Below, in pieces: positions 33,028 through 40,795 of a DNA stretch of 64,000 bases. This DNA comes from Streptomyces naganishii JCM 4654 (GTDB lineage Bacteria > Actinomycetota > Actinomycetes > Streptomycetales > Streptomycetaceae). The stretch lies in NCBI RefSeq assembly GCF_014650575.1, contig NZ_BMVF01000015.1, forward strand, positions 1 through 64,000. Reading direction: 5' to 3'. The notes below the pieces were generated by a model, which did no database searches, was not told where the DNA came from, and saw only the letters and a program-made list of their open reading frames with translations. Positions within the stretch are counted from its first letter, which is position 1. Each line of letters opens with the position of its first letter. The position numbers and the translations under genes are program-made.

Positions 33028-33912
33028 ATGACGCCGCGAGATGCAGCAGACGACAACCACGCCAACACGCCCCGGCGCAGCCGCTGGTCCGACCTCGACC
33101 GGCCGCCCCTCAACACCACGGCGCTGCGGCGCGGGCTGGTGCACGAGGGGAGCCTGTGGACCGGGGTGGAGGTGGTGCAGCGCACCGGCTCCACCAACTC
33201 CGACCTGGTCGCGCGGGCCGCCGCCGGTTCGGCCGCCGAGGGCGCGGTCCTGGTCGCCGAGGAGCAGACCGCCGGGCGGGGGCGCCTGGACCGGCAGTGG
33301 ACGGCCCCGCCGCGGTCCGGCCTCTTCTTCTCGGTACTGCTGCGGCCGCGCGAGGTGCCGGTGGCCCGCTGGGGCTGGCTGCCGCTGCTCACCGGGGTCG
33401 CGGTGGCCACCGGCCTGTCCCGGGCCGCCGGCGTCGACACGGCGCTGAAGTGGCCGAACGACCTCCTGGTGACCGTGGGCGGCGAGGAGCGCAAGGCCGG
33501 CGGCATCCTCGCGGAGCGCGCCGGTGACGACGGCGTCGTGATCGGCGTCGGCGTCAACGTCAGCCTGCGCGAGGACGAGCTGCCGGTCCCGCGGGCCGGG
33601 TCCCTGGCTCTCGCCGGGGCGGTGAGCACGGACCGCGACCCGCTGCTGAGGGCGATGCTGCGCTCGCTGGAGGACTGGTACGGCCGCTGGCGCCGCGCGG
33701 GCGGCGACCCGGCCGCCTCCGGCCTCCAGGAGACCTACGCGGCGGGCTGCGCCACCCTCGGCCGCACGGTCCGCGCGGAACTCCCGGGCGACCGGTCTGT
33801 CGTCGGCGAGGCGGTCGCCGTCGACGGTGACGGCCGCCTGATCCTCGCCACGGAATCCGGCCTCCAGGAACCGGTGGGCGCGGGGGACATCATCCATTTG
33901 CGGCCGGCCTGA
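33028..33912 (+). CDS. birA: Biotin--[acetyl-CoA-carboxylase] ligase
   Basis: The 294-residue ligase has the biotin/ATP loop in EEQTAGRGRLDRQWTAPPRS, RTGSTNSDLV, ALKWPNDLLV with the catalytic Lys of KAGGIL nearby, and a small C-terminal domain (GEAVAVDGDGRLILATES). There is no N-terminal winged helix, so it is a class I ligase and not a repressor. It biotinylates the carrier domain of AccA2. It is divergent from pccB over 110 bp, so carboxylase subunit and biotinylating enzyme share a control region. Confidence 0.93.
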   Translation: MTPRDAADDNHANTPRRSRWSDLDRPPLNTTALRRGLVHEGSLWTGVEVVQRTGSTNSDLVARAAAGSAAEGAVLVAEEQTAGRGRLDRQWTAPPRSGLFFSVLLRPREVPVARWGWLPLLTGVAVATGLSRAAGVDTALKWPNDLLVTVGGEERKAGGILAERAGDDGVVIGVGVNVSLREDELPVPRAGSLALAGAVSTDRDPLLRAMLRSLEDWYGRWRRAGGDPAASGLQETYAAGCATLGRTVRAELPGDRSVVGEAVAVDGDGRLILATESGLQEPVGAGDIIHLRPA

Positions 33913-34114
33913 GGGAGCGGTGTCCGCTGTGGCGCGGGGCGGCGGCGGTGGGCCCGGCAGGGGGCCGTGAGGGGGTCGGCAGGGGGTCCGGAAGGGGGCT
34001 CACCTCGCGTTCTGGGGGGCCGGGGTGGAGCCTGACGGAGTGAGCTGGCGCACACCTGCCGTAGAGTTGAGGCCGGTCGATACCTGACCGTGGCAGATCG
34101 GAAGGGCAGCAGGC

Positions 34115-35251
34115 GTGACCGTCGACGACACGGGCTCCGGCGCGGATGCGGACGGCCGGGTGGACCCGCAGGACGCCGACTCCGGCGGGGACCCGCTGGC
34201 CCTGCGCCTGGAACAGCTCATCCTCGGCGCCGAGCGGCGCTACACCCCCTTCCAGGCGGCCCGCAGCGCCGGTGTCTCGCTGGAGCTGGCCACCCGCTTC
34301 TGGCGGGCCATGGGCTTCGCCGACATAGGCCAGGCCAAGGCGCTGACCGAGGCCGACGTACTGGCCCTGCGCCGCCTCGCCGGTCTGGTCGAGGCGGGCC
34401 TGCTCAGCGAGGCCATGGCCGTGCAGGTGGCCCGCTCCACCGGTCAGACCACCGCCCGGCTGGCCGAATGGCAGATCGACTCCTTCCTGGAGGGGCTGAC
34501 CGAGCCGCCCGAGCCGGGCATGACCCGCACCGAGGTGACGTACCCGATCGTCGAGCTGCTCCTGCCCGAGCTGGAGGAGTTCCTGGTCTACGTCTGGCGC
34601 CGCCAGCTCGCCGCCTCGGCGGGCCGGGTGGTGCAGGCCGCCGACGACGAGGAGATGGTCGACCGGCGGCTCGCGGTCGCCTTCGCGGACCTCGTCGGCT
34701 TCACCCGGCTGACCCGCCGGATGGAGGAGGAGGAGCTCGGCGAGCTGGTCGAGGCCTTCGAGACGACCAGCGCCGACCTCGTCGCCGCGCGCGGCGGACG
34801 CCTGATCAAGACCCTCGGCGACGAGGTGCTGTACGCCGCCGACGACGCCGGCACGGCGGCCGACATCGCGCTGCGCCTGGTGGAGACGCTGGGCAACGAC
34901 GAGACGATGCCCGAGCTGCGGGTCGGCATGGCGTTCGGCACGGTGACCACCCGTATGGGCGATGTCTTCGGCACGACGGTCAACCTCGCCTCCCGGCTGA
35001 CCTCCATAGCCCCGCGCGACGCCGTACTGGTCGACAGCGCCTTCGCCGAGGAGCTGATCCGTACCGGCGAGGCGCCCGCCTCCGAGGCCGAGGCCGCCGA
35101 GGCAGCGGCCGCCGCCGAGAAGGAGGGCGAGGAACCGCCGGTGTACCGGTTCGCCCTCCAGCCCATGTGGCAGCGCCCGGTGCGCGGACTGGGCGTGGTC
35201 GAGCCCTGGCTGCTCACCCGCCGCCCTGACGGCGGCGCCGGCCCGTCCTGA
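34115..35251 (+). CDS. cya: Class III adenylate cyclase
   Basis: GTG at 34115 follows GAAGGGCAGCAGG and gives 378 residues, close to the size I recall for the S. coelicolor Cya that makes the cAMP used in germination and antibiotic control. The first 190 residues form a helical regulatory domain (ERRYTPFQAARSAGVSLELA). The cyclase domain has both metal Asp residues (VAFADLVGFTRLTRR, KTLGDEVLYAADD), the adenine-site Lys in that second motif, and the transition-state pair in TVNLASRLTS. No membrane segment is seen. An Ala/Glu-rich insert precedes the end. Confidence 0.92.
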   Translation: MTVDDTGSGADADGRVDPQDADSGGDPLALRLEQLILGAERRYTPFQAARSAGVSLELATRFWRAMGFADIGQAKALTEADVLALRRLAGLVEAGLLSEAMAVQVARSTGQTTARLAEWQIDSFLEGLTEPPEPGMTRTEVTYPIVELLLPELEEFLVYVWRRQLAASAGRVVQAADDEEMVDRRLAVAFADLVGFTRLTRRMEEEELGELVEAFETTSADLVAARGGRLIKTLGDEVLYAADDAGTAADIALRLVETLGNDETMPELRVGMAFGTVTTRMGDVFGTTVNLASRLTSIAPRDAVLVDSAFAEELIRTGEAPASEAEAAEAAAAAEKEGEEPPVYRFALQPMWQRPVRGLGVVEPWLLTRRPDGGAGPS

Positions 35252-35263
35252 CCCCGGCCGGCG

Positions 35264-35968
35264 TCAGCGGACCGAGGCGCCCACGCACAGCCCGACGACC
35301 GGCAGGCACAGCCCGTCCCCGCCGCCCGAGGAGGGCGGCGGGGCGCTGGTGCCCCGGCTCGGCGGCGGCGTGGACCGCGGGGCGGGAGTCGCCGGGGCGG
35401 GCCCGCGGGGGGTGGTGCTGCGGGCCGGGGCCGGCGCCTGCGCCGTGGCCGGCGGCCCGGGCGGGTTCGTGGCCTGCGGGATCGTCGACGGTACGGCCGT
35501 GGGGGCGCCCGTGGTGCCGGGCAGCGCGGAGGCCGGGACCGCGCCGGCGGCGGAGGAGGAGGCGGCGGACGCGGTGCCCGTGACCGGGCCGCCGACGCCG
35601 CCCAGGGGAGCGGTGGCCGTGGGGCCGGCGGACGCGCCGTCCGAGGCGGTGCCGGACACCCCGGCCGGCCGGTCCGCTCCACCGTCCCCGGCCTGGGCAC
35701 CCACCCGGGGCACGGCCTCGGGGCCACCGCCGGGCCCGGTCGCCGCCCGCAGCAGGCTCAGCGCCCCGGCCGCGAGCGCAAGGCCCCCTGCGGCGAGCAG
35801 CACCTTGCGCGGCCGCGGCCGGCGGTGCCGCCCCCGCCCCCGGACCGGCACGAAACCCACCCGCCCGGTCCCGGCCGCGGCTTCCGCTTCGGTGTCCGCC
35901 GTCCCGGCGGGCGCGCTGTTCCCCGTGGCGGGTATGCCGTCCCGTGCCGGCCTGGTGTCCGTGCCCAT
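35264..35968 (-). CDS. Membrane-anchored Pro/Ser/Thr-rich hypothetical protein
   Basis: The product has 234 residues. A basic cytoplasmic stretch (GRGRHRRPRPRKVLLAAGGL) leads into one membrane segment (ALAAGALSLLRAA). A long exported region rich in Pro, Ala, Ser and Thr follows. The last 15 residues contain two cysteines (LCLPVVGLCVGASVR) that may form a disulfide. No known domain. The topology suggests a cell-wall spanning stalk. Its stop is 12 bp from the convergent cya stop. Confidence 0.7.
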   Translation of the reverse strand: MGTDTRPARDGIPATGNSAPAGTADTEAEAAAGTGRVGFVPVRGRGRHRRPRPRKVLLAAGGLALAAGALSLLRAATGPGGGPEAVPRVGAQAGDGGADRPAGVSGTASDGASAGPTATAPLGGVGGPVTGTASAASSSAAGAVPASALPGTTGAPTAVPSTIPQATNPPGPPATAQAPAPARSTTPRGPAPATPAPRSTPPPSRGTSAPPPSSGGGDGLCLPVVGLCVGASVR

Positions 35969-36157
35969 CGCAGTCCTCCCCGGTGCGCGCCCCCTGTGTG
36001 CCGTGGCCGAGCACGCTAGGTGGTGCGGGGCCGGGCCGGGCGGTACTCGGGGGCGGTGTCACTCGAACGGGTGGCCGGGTGTCGACAGGCGGGGCGTGCG
36101 GTGGGACCGGGGCTCTTTCGCCGGGCGGGCGGGGCTGCGATGATCGGGGCGTACGTT

Positions 36158-36173
36158 GTTAACCCGCGTTAAC
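36158..36173. promoter_or_regulatory. Inverted repeat GTTAAC-CCGC-GTTAAC upstream of the enoyl-CoA hydratase gene
   Basis: Two GTTAAC palindromes frame a 4-bp centre, 11 bp before the ATG and touching the ribosome site (GGAGGG). This could block initiation or transcription if bound. A TetR-type operator is plausible; no such regulator gene is adjacent. Confidence 0.5.
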
Positions 36174-36184
36174 CGGAGGGTGTC

Positions 36185-36979
36185 ATGAGCGAGGAGCGGT
36201 TCGGGGAGTTCGTGCTGGTGCGACGGCACGACCACGTCGCGGAGCTCGTCCTGGACCGGCCCAAGGCCATGAACGCGGTGTCGACCGACATGGCCCGGTC
36301 GATCGCCGGGGCCTGCGCCGCCCTGGCCGCCGACCGGGACGCGCGCGTGGTCGTGCTGACCTCGTCGCACGAGCGGGCGTTCTGCGTCGGCGCCGACCTG
36401 AAGGAGCGCAACTCCTTCACCGACGCGGAGCTCGTCCGGCAGCGCCCGGTCGCACGCGGCGCCTACACCGGCGTACTGGAACTGCCGATGCCCACCGTCG
36501 CCGCGGTGCACGGCTTCGCGCTCGGCGGGGGCTTCGAGCTGGCGCTGTCCTGCGACGTCATCGTGGCCGACCGCACCGCCGTGGTGGGGCTGCCCGAGGT
36601 GTCCGTGGGAGTGATCCCCGGCGGCGGCGGTACGCAGCTGCTGCCCCGGCGCGTCGGAGCGGCCCGCGCCGCCGAGCTGATCTTCACCGCGCGCCGCCTG
36701 GAGGCCGCCGAGGCGCACGAACTCGGCCTGGTCGACGAGCTGGTGGACGAGGGGCAGGACAGGGACGCGGCGCTGGGCCTGGCCGCGCGCATGGCGGCGA
36801 ACTCCCCGGTCGGGCTGCGCGCGGCCAAGCGGGCGCTGCGGCTCGGGCACGGGCTGGACCTGCGGGCCGGCCTGGAGGTCGAGGACGCGGCCTGGCGCTC
36901 GGTTGCGTTCTCCGGGGACCGCGCCGAGGGCGTGGCGGCGTTCAACGACAAGCGCGCGCCCCGCTGGCCGGGCGAGTGA
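36185..36979 (+). CDS. Enoyl-CoA hydratase/isomerase family protein
   Basis: The 264-residue crotonase has the oxyanion segment ERAFCVGADLKERNSFTDAE, and FALGGGFELALSCDVIVADR. Both catalytic-position glutamates are there (FELAL and GLPEVSVGVIPGGGGTQLLP), which favours a true hydratase. The C-terminal helix ends AFNDKRAPRWPGE as in other members. It would act in fatty acid or branched-chain acyl-CoA beta-oxidation; the exact substrate is unknown. Single gene, ATG at 36185 after GGAGGG. Confidence 0.88.
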   Translation: MSEERFGEFVLVRRHDHVAELVLDRPKAMNAVSTDMARSIAGACAALAADRDARVVVLTSSHERAFCVGADLKERNSFTDAELVRQRPVARGAYTGVLELPMPTVAAVHGFALGGGFELALSCDVIVADRTAVVGLPEVSVGVIPGGGGTQLLPRRVGAARAAELIFTARRLEAAEAHELGLVDELVDEGQDRDAALGLAARMAANSPVGLRAAKRALRLGHGLDLRAGLEVEDAAWRSVAFSGDRAEGVAAFNDKRAPRWPGE

Positions 36980-37067
36980 GGGGGCGGCGCAACCGCGGTG
37001 GGCGGGCCGTTCACCGACGGTCGTACCAATATCCCCGATTCGCCCAGAAAATCCCTAACCTGGGGTA

Positions 37068-38219
37068 ATGGGCGAGAACAGGCGGCTGGCCGCCGTCGTG
37101 GCGTTGGCGCAGGGCATGGCCGCGGCGCACACCCCGCGCGAGTCGTGGCGGGCGGCCGCGCTCGGCGCGTGCCGCGCTCTGGAGGGGAACTTCGCCGCGC
37201 TGTCCGTGTGGGAGCGCGAGCGCGGCCGGCTGCGGGTCCTGGTGAACGTGGGCGAGCGCGCGCCCGGGGAGGAGGAGTTCCCCGAGGACGAGACCTACCC
37301 GGTGCACCAGTTCCCGGAGATCGCCGAGTTCCTGCACGAGCGCTGGGCCTCGGGCGGCGAGCCGGACGCCTGGGTGGAGACCGCCGGGGGCCCGGCCGCC
37401 GGCGACCCGGGCTACTGCCACCAGCGGGTCGCGGCCCTGCGCCGGCGCGGCCGCGGCTGCTGTGTGGTCGCGCCGGTCGTGCAGCACGGCCGGGCCTGGG
37501 GCGAGCTCTACGTCGCCCGCGCGGCCGGCGCCCCGCTCTTCGCCCGTGCCGACGCCGACTTCGCCACCGTGCTGGCCGCGGTCGTCGCCGCCGGGCTCGC
37601 GCAGACCGAGCGGCTGGAGGAGGCCCGCAGGCTGGCGTTCACCGACTCGCTCACCGGGCTCGCCAACCGCCGCGCGGTGGACGTACGGCTCGACAAGGCG
37701 ATCGAGCGGCACCGCGAGGAGGGCATCGCCGTCAGTCTCGTCGTCTGCGACCTCAACGGGCTCAAGAAGGTCAACGACACCCTCGGCCACGCCGTGGGCG
37801 ACCGTCTGCTGGAACGGTTCGGCTCGGTGCTGTCGCTGTGCGGGGCGATGGTGCCGGGCGCGCTGGTGGCCCGGCTCGGCGGTGACGAGTTCTGCTTGCT
37901 CGCGGTCGGGCCGTCCGCCGACGAGGTGGTCAAGGCGGCCGACGAGCTGTGCCGGCGCGCGGCCGAGCTGGAGCTGGGCGAGGGCGTCGCCTGCGGGGTC
38001 GCCTCCACCGACGACGCCGTCGGGCCCGTACGCTCGGCCCGGCGGCTGTTCCGGCTCGCGGACGCCGCGCAGTACCGGGCGAAGGCGCTGCGCGCCGACC
38101 GGCCGGTGGTCGCCGGCCGCGAGGGCCCCGAGGACCCGGTGGTCCGCCTCGCCGACGAGCCCTCCCCGGACCCGGGCGCCCCGGCGGAGCGGCGGCGGTT
38201 CCGGGGCCGCAGGCCGTGA
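37068..38219 (+). CDS. GAF-GGDEF diguanylate cyclase
   Basis: The 383-residue soluble protein has an N-terminal GAF-like sensor domain (about 10-180; CRALEGNFAALSVWERERGR, GCCVVAPVVQHGRAWGELYV) followed by a GGDEF domain. The latter has FTDSLTGLANRRAVDVRL, CDLNGLKKVNDTLGHAVGDR and an intact signature in ARLGGDEFCLLAVG. It should make cyclic di-GMP, which through BldD controls Streptomyces development. The RxxD inhibitory site normally five residues before GGDEF is absent (sequence VPGALVARL). The tail is disordered. GAF ligand unknown. Confidence 0.88.
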   Translation: MGENRRLAAVVALAQGMAAAHTPRESWRAAALGACRALEGNFAALSVWERERGRLRVLVNVGERAPGEEEFPEDETYPVHQFPEIAEFLHERWASGGEPDAWVETAGGPAAGDPGYCHQRVAALRRRGRGCCVVAPVVQHGRAWGELYVARAAGAPLFARADADFATVLAAVVAAGLAQTERLEEARRLAFTDSLTGLANRRAVDVRLDKAIERHREEGIAVSLVVCDLNGLKKVNDTLGHAVGDRLLERFGSVLSLCGAMVPGALVARLGGDEFCLLAVGPSADEVVKAADELCRRAAELELGEGVACGVASTDDAVGPVRSARRLFRLADAAQYRAKALRADRPVVAGREGPEDPVVRLADEPSPDPGAPAERRRFRGRRP

Positions 38220-38313
38220 CGGGGGAGACCGGCCGGGACCGGCCCGCGGCGGTAAGGGGCAGTGGGCCGCACCACTAGTGACATCTTCGCATTCACTGCG
38301 TACGCTCCTGAAT

Positions 38314-39888
38314 ATGGATATGCACACTGTGGTGGTGGGGACGTCGGGTGTCACCGCGTCCGACGTTCTCGCCGTGGCGCGCGGCGGCGCCCGGGTCGAG
38401 CTCTCCGGGGAGGCGGTGGCGGCCCTCGCGGCGGCCCGGGAGATCGTGGACGCGCTGGCGGCCAAGCCCGAGCCCGTCTACGGCGTCAGCACCGGCTTCG
38501 GCGCCCTGGCGACCCGGCACATCAGCCAGGAGCTGCGCACCCAGCTTCAGCGCAACATCGTCCGCTCGCACGCCGCCGGCATGGGACCGCGGGTCGAGCG
38601 CGAGGTCGTGCGCGCCCTGATGTTCCTGCGGCTGAAGACCGTCTGCTCCGGGCACACCGGGGTGCGCCCCGAGGTCGCGCAGACCATGGCCGACGTGCTG
38701 AACGCGGGCATCACCCCGGTCGTGCACGAGTACGGCTCCCTCGGCTGCTCCGGCGACCTGGCCCCGCTCTCCCACTGCGCCCTCGCGCTCATGGGCGAGG
38801 GCGACGCCGAGGGCCCCGACGGGGTCGTACGGCCCGCCGGCGAACTCCTCGCCGAGCACGGCATCGAGCCCGTCGAGCTGCGCGAGAAGGAGGGCCTGGC
38901 CCTGCTCAACGGCACCGACGGCATGCTCGGCATGCTGATCATGGCCCTCGCCGACCTGGAGACCCTCTACACGTCCGCCGACATCACCGCCGCCCTCAGC
39001 CTCGAGGCGCTGCTCGGCACCGACAAGGTCCTCGCCCCCGAGCTGCACGACATCCGCCCGCACCCGGGCCAGGGCGCCTCCGCCGCCAACATGCTGGCGG
39101 TGCTGAAGGGTTCGCAGCTCACCGGCCACCACCAGGACGACGCGCCCCGCGTCCAGGACGCGTACTCCGTGCGCTGCGCCCCGCAGGTCGCCGGCGCCGG
39201 CCGGGACACCCTGGCGCACGCCCGCCTGGTCGCCGAGCGCGAGCTCGCCTCCGCGGTCGACAACCCCGTCGTGCTGCCTGGGGGCACCTCCCAGGCGTTC
39301 AGCGCTGGGGGAGGCAGGGTCGAGTCCAACGGCAACTTCCACGGCGCCCCGGTCGCCTACGTGCTGGACTTCCTCGCCATCGCCGCGGCCGACCTCGGCT
39401 CCATCGCCGAGCGCCGCACCGACCGACTGCTGGACAAGAACCGCAGCCACGGCCTGCCGCCCTTCCTCGCCGACGACGCCGGTGTCGACTCGGGCCTGAT
39501 GATCGCCCAGTACACGCAGGCCGCGTTGGTCAGCGAGATGAAGCGGCTCGCCGTGCCCGCCTCCGCGGACTCCATCCCGTCCTCCGCGATGCAGGAGGAC
39601 CACGTCTCGATGGGCTGGTCCGCCGCCCGCAAGCTGCGCACGGCCGTGGGGAACCTGACCCGGATCCTCGCGATCGAGCTCTACGCCGCCACGCGCGCCG
39701 TGGAGTTGCGCGAGGGCCTCGCCCCGGCCCCGGCGACCCGCGCGGTCATCGACGCCGTGCGCGAGGCGGGCGTCCAGGGCCCCGGCCCCGACCGGTTCCT
39801 CGCCCCCGACCTGGCCGCCGCCGACGCCTTCGTGCGCGCCGGGAAGCTCGTCGCCGCCGCGGAGACGGTCACCGGCCCGCTGCGGTGA
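38314..39888 (+). CDS. hutH: Histidine ammonia-lyase with an in-frame palindromic insert
   Basis: The 524-residue enzyme deaminates histidine to urocanate, the first step of histidine use. The MIO cofactor site is Cys-Ser-Gly in YGSLGCSGDLAPLSHCAL; other motifs are VYGVSTGFGAL, QLQRNIVRSHAAG, and VQDAYSVRCAPQ, plus SSAMQEDHVSMGW. Between DNPVVLP and GRVESNGNFHGAP lies an extra GGTSQAFSAGG encoded by a 35-bp palindromic element (39279-39313), which accounts for the length above the roughly 512 residues I expect. The ATG at 38314 (or 38320) has no clear ribosome site. No other hut genes are adjacent. Confidence 0.93.
   Translation: MDMHTVVVGTSGVTASDVLAVARGGARVELSGEAVAALAAAREIVDALAAKPEPVYGVSTGFGALATRHISQELRTQLQRNIVRSHAAGMGPRVEREVVRALMFLRLKTVCSGHTGVRPEVAQTMADVLNAGITPVVHEYGSLGCSGDLAPLSHCALALMGEGDAEGPDGVVRPAGELLAEHGIEPVELREKEGLALLNGTDGMLGMLIMALADLETLYTSADITAALSLEALLGTDKVLAPELHDIRPHPGQGASAANMLAVLKGSQLTGHHQDDAPRVQDAYSVRCAPQVAGAGRDTLAHARLVAERELASAVDNPVVLPGGTSQAFSAGGGRVESNGNFHGAPVAYVLDFLAIAAADLGSIAERRTDRLLDKNRSHGLPPFLADDAGVDSGLMIAQYTQAALVSEMKRLAVPASADSIPSSAMQEDHVSMGWSAARKLRTAVGNLTRILAIELYAATRAVELREGLAPAPATRAVIDAVREAGVQGPGPDRFLAPDLAAADAFVRAGKLVAAAETVTGPLR
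39279..39313. repeat. Dispersed palindromic element inside hutH
   Basis: It starts TGGGGGCACCTCCC and ends GCTGGGGGAG; CTCCCA and GCG pair with CGC and TGGGGGAG around TTCAG. It shares its ends and plan with the element in sigQ (11576-11616). It is inserted in frame in a conserved enzyme. Confidence 0.75.
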
Positions 39889-39897
39889 ACCGCTGAA

Positions 39898-39938
39898 GAA
39901 GGGGCTGCCGGCGCGCGCGGCGCGGTGGCAGCCCCTTC
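39898..39938. terminator. Bidirectional terminator after hutH
   Basis: GAAGGGGCTGCC pairs with GGCAGCCCCTTC (12 bp), 10 bp after the hutH stop and 18 bp from the convergent LAXTG gene. Confidence 0.85.
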
Positions 39939-39955
39939 GGGACGTCCGTGAGCCC

Positions 39956-40288
39956 TCAGAAGCCGAGCCGTTCCCGCCGTACCGAATACACCACGAAACC
40001 GGCGCCCAGTCCCAGGAACAGCGTGCCGCCGACGACATAGGGAGTGGTGTCCACGCTTCCCGTGTCGGCGAGTTCGGTCCCGCCGCGCGTGAAGGCGCCG
40101 GAGCCCGGCTCGTCGGCCGTGGTCGCGGCCCGCGCCTGCTCGGTGACCTGCGTCGTCGTCGACGCCGCACGCTCCGCCGCTCTCGCCGGGGTGTCCACCG
40201 TCGCGTTGGCGGAGGGGACGAACCACAGGGCGCCCAGCAGGGTGCCCGCGGCGGTGGCGGTCAGCAACGTACGGCGAGCGGGTGACAC
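39956..40288 (-). CDS. Small LAXTG-type sortase-anchored surface protein
   Basis: The 110-residue protein starts with a signal peptide (MSPARRTLLTATAAGTLLGA, then LWFVPSANA, cleavage near ANA-TV). It ends with a cell-wall sorting signal: LADTG at 73-77, a hydrophobic segment (PYVVGGTLFLGLGAGFVVY) and a basic tail (SVRRERLGF). Streptomyces class E sortases recognise LAXTG, so it should be linked to peptidoglycan. The mature part is only about 45 residues and Thr/Ala-rich. A GTCAC-N6-GTCAC box lies 67-82 bp upstream. Function unknown. Confidence 0.82.
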   Translation of the reverse strand: MSPARRTLLTATAAGTLLGALWFVPSANATVDTPARAAERAASTTTQVTEQARAATTADEPGSGAFTRGGTELADTGSVDTTPYVVGGTLFLGLGAGFVVYSVRRERLGF

Positions 40289-40780
40289 GGAATATCGATC
40301 CCCTTGTGACGCTGGCGAATTGGCCGTGTGGGCTGATGGTAGTGAAAATCCAGGGTCACGGGAAAGTCACGGGAGGTTTGAACCTGGAAGTCACGGAAGC
40401 TGTGAAGGGGGGCTCACGGGGCTTTGGTCCGAAGGCTCCCGCCGTGACGTGACGGAAGACACCGTGAAAGCACCGGAGTTCAGGGCCCGTTCGTCCGTAC
40501 TGGTCGGCACCGGGCCCGACCCCGGTTTCCCCGGCCGCACTCCGGGCGGGGATGATGGAGGGCGGTGGGGACGGCGAGGGCCGGGCCGTCGGCGCCCTGG
40601 GACGGCAACCGCCGGCCGGGGTTTCGTCGTCTCTCCCGGCGCGGGGACCGGCACCCGCACCGCCCGCCTCGGCGGACGTGGTGAGCCCCACACCCGTACG
40701 GCGAGGGGAACGGGAACAAACGGTCGTAGCGTTGATGGTTCGGTGACGGGGGACTCGAGGGGCTTTGGGGTTCGGCGACG
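40289..40780. other. 492-bp divergent intergenic region upstream of the L,D-transpeptidase gene
   Basis: It holds the GTCAC repeat box (40355-40370), a third TCACGG copy near 40392, and a possible SigE-type promoter GGAAC-N18-CGTTGA (40707-40735) before the L,D-transpeptidase gene. The middle part (about 40480-40680) shows no credible gene. Confidence 0.6.
40355..40370. promoter_or_regulatory. GTCAC-GGGAAA-GTCAC box upstream of the LAXTG gene
   Basis: It fits the GTnAC-N6-GTnAC pattern bound by AfsQ1 and by the related OmpR-type regulator MtrA in Streptomyces. It lies 67-82 bp upstream of the LAXTG gene start. Which regulator uses it is not determined by sequence. Confidence 0.5.
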
Positions 40781-40795
40781 ATGGAGAAGCGTGTG

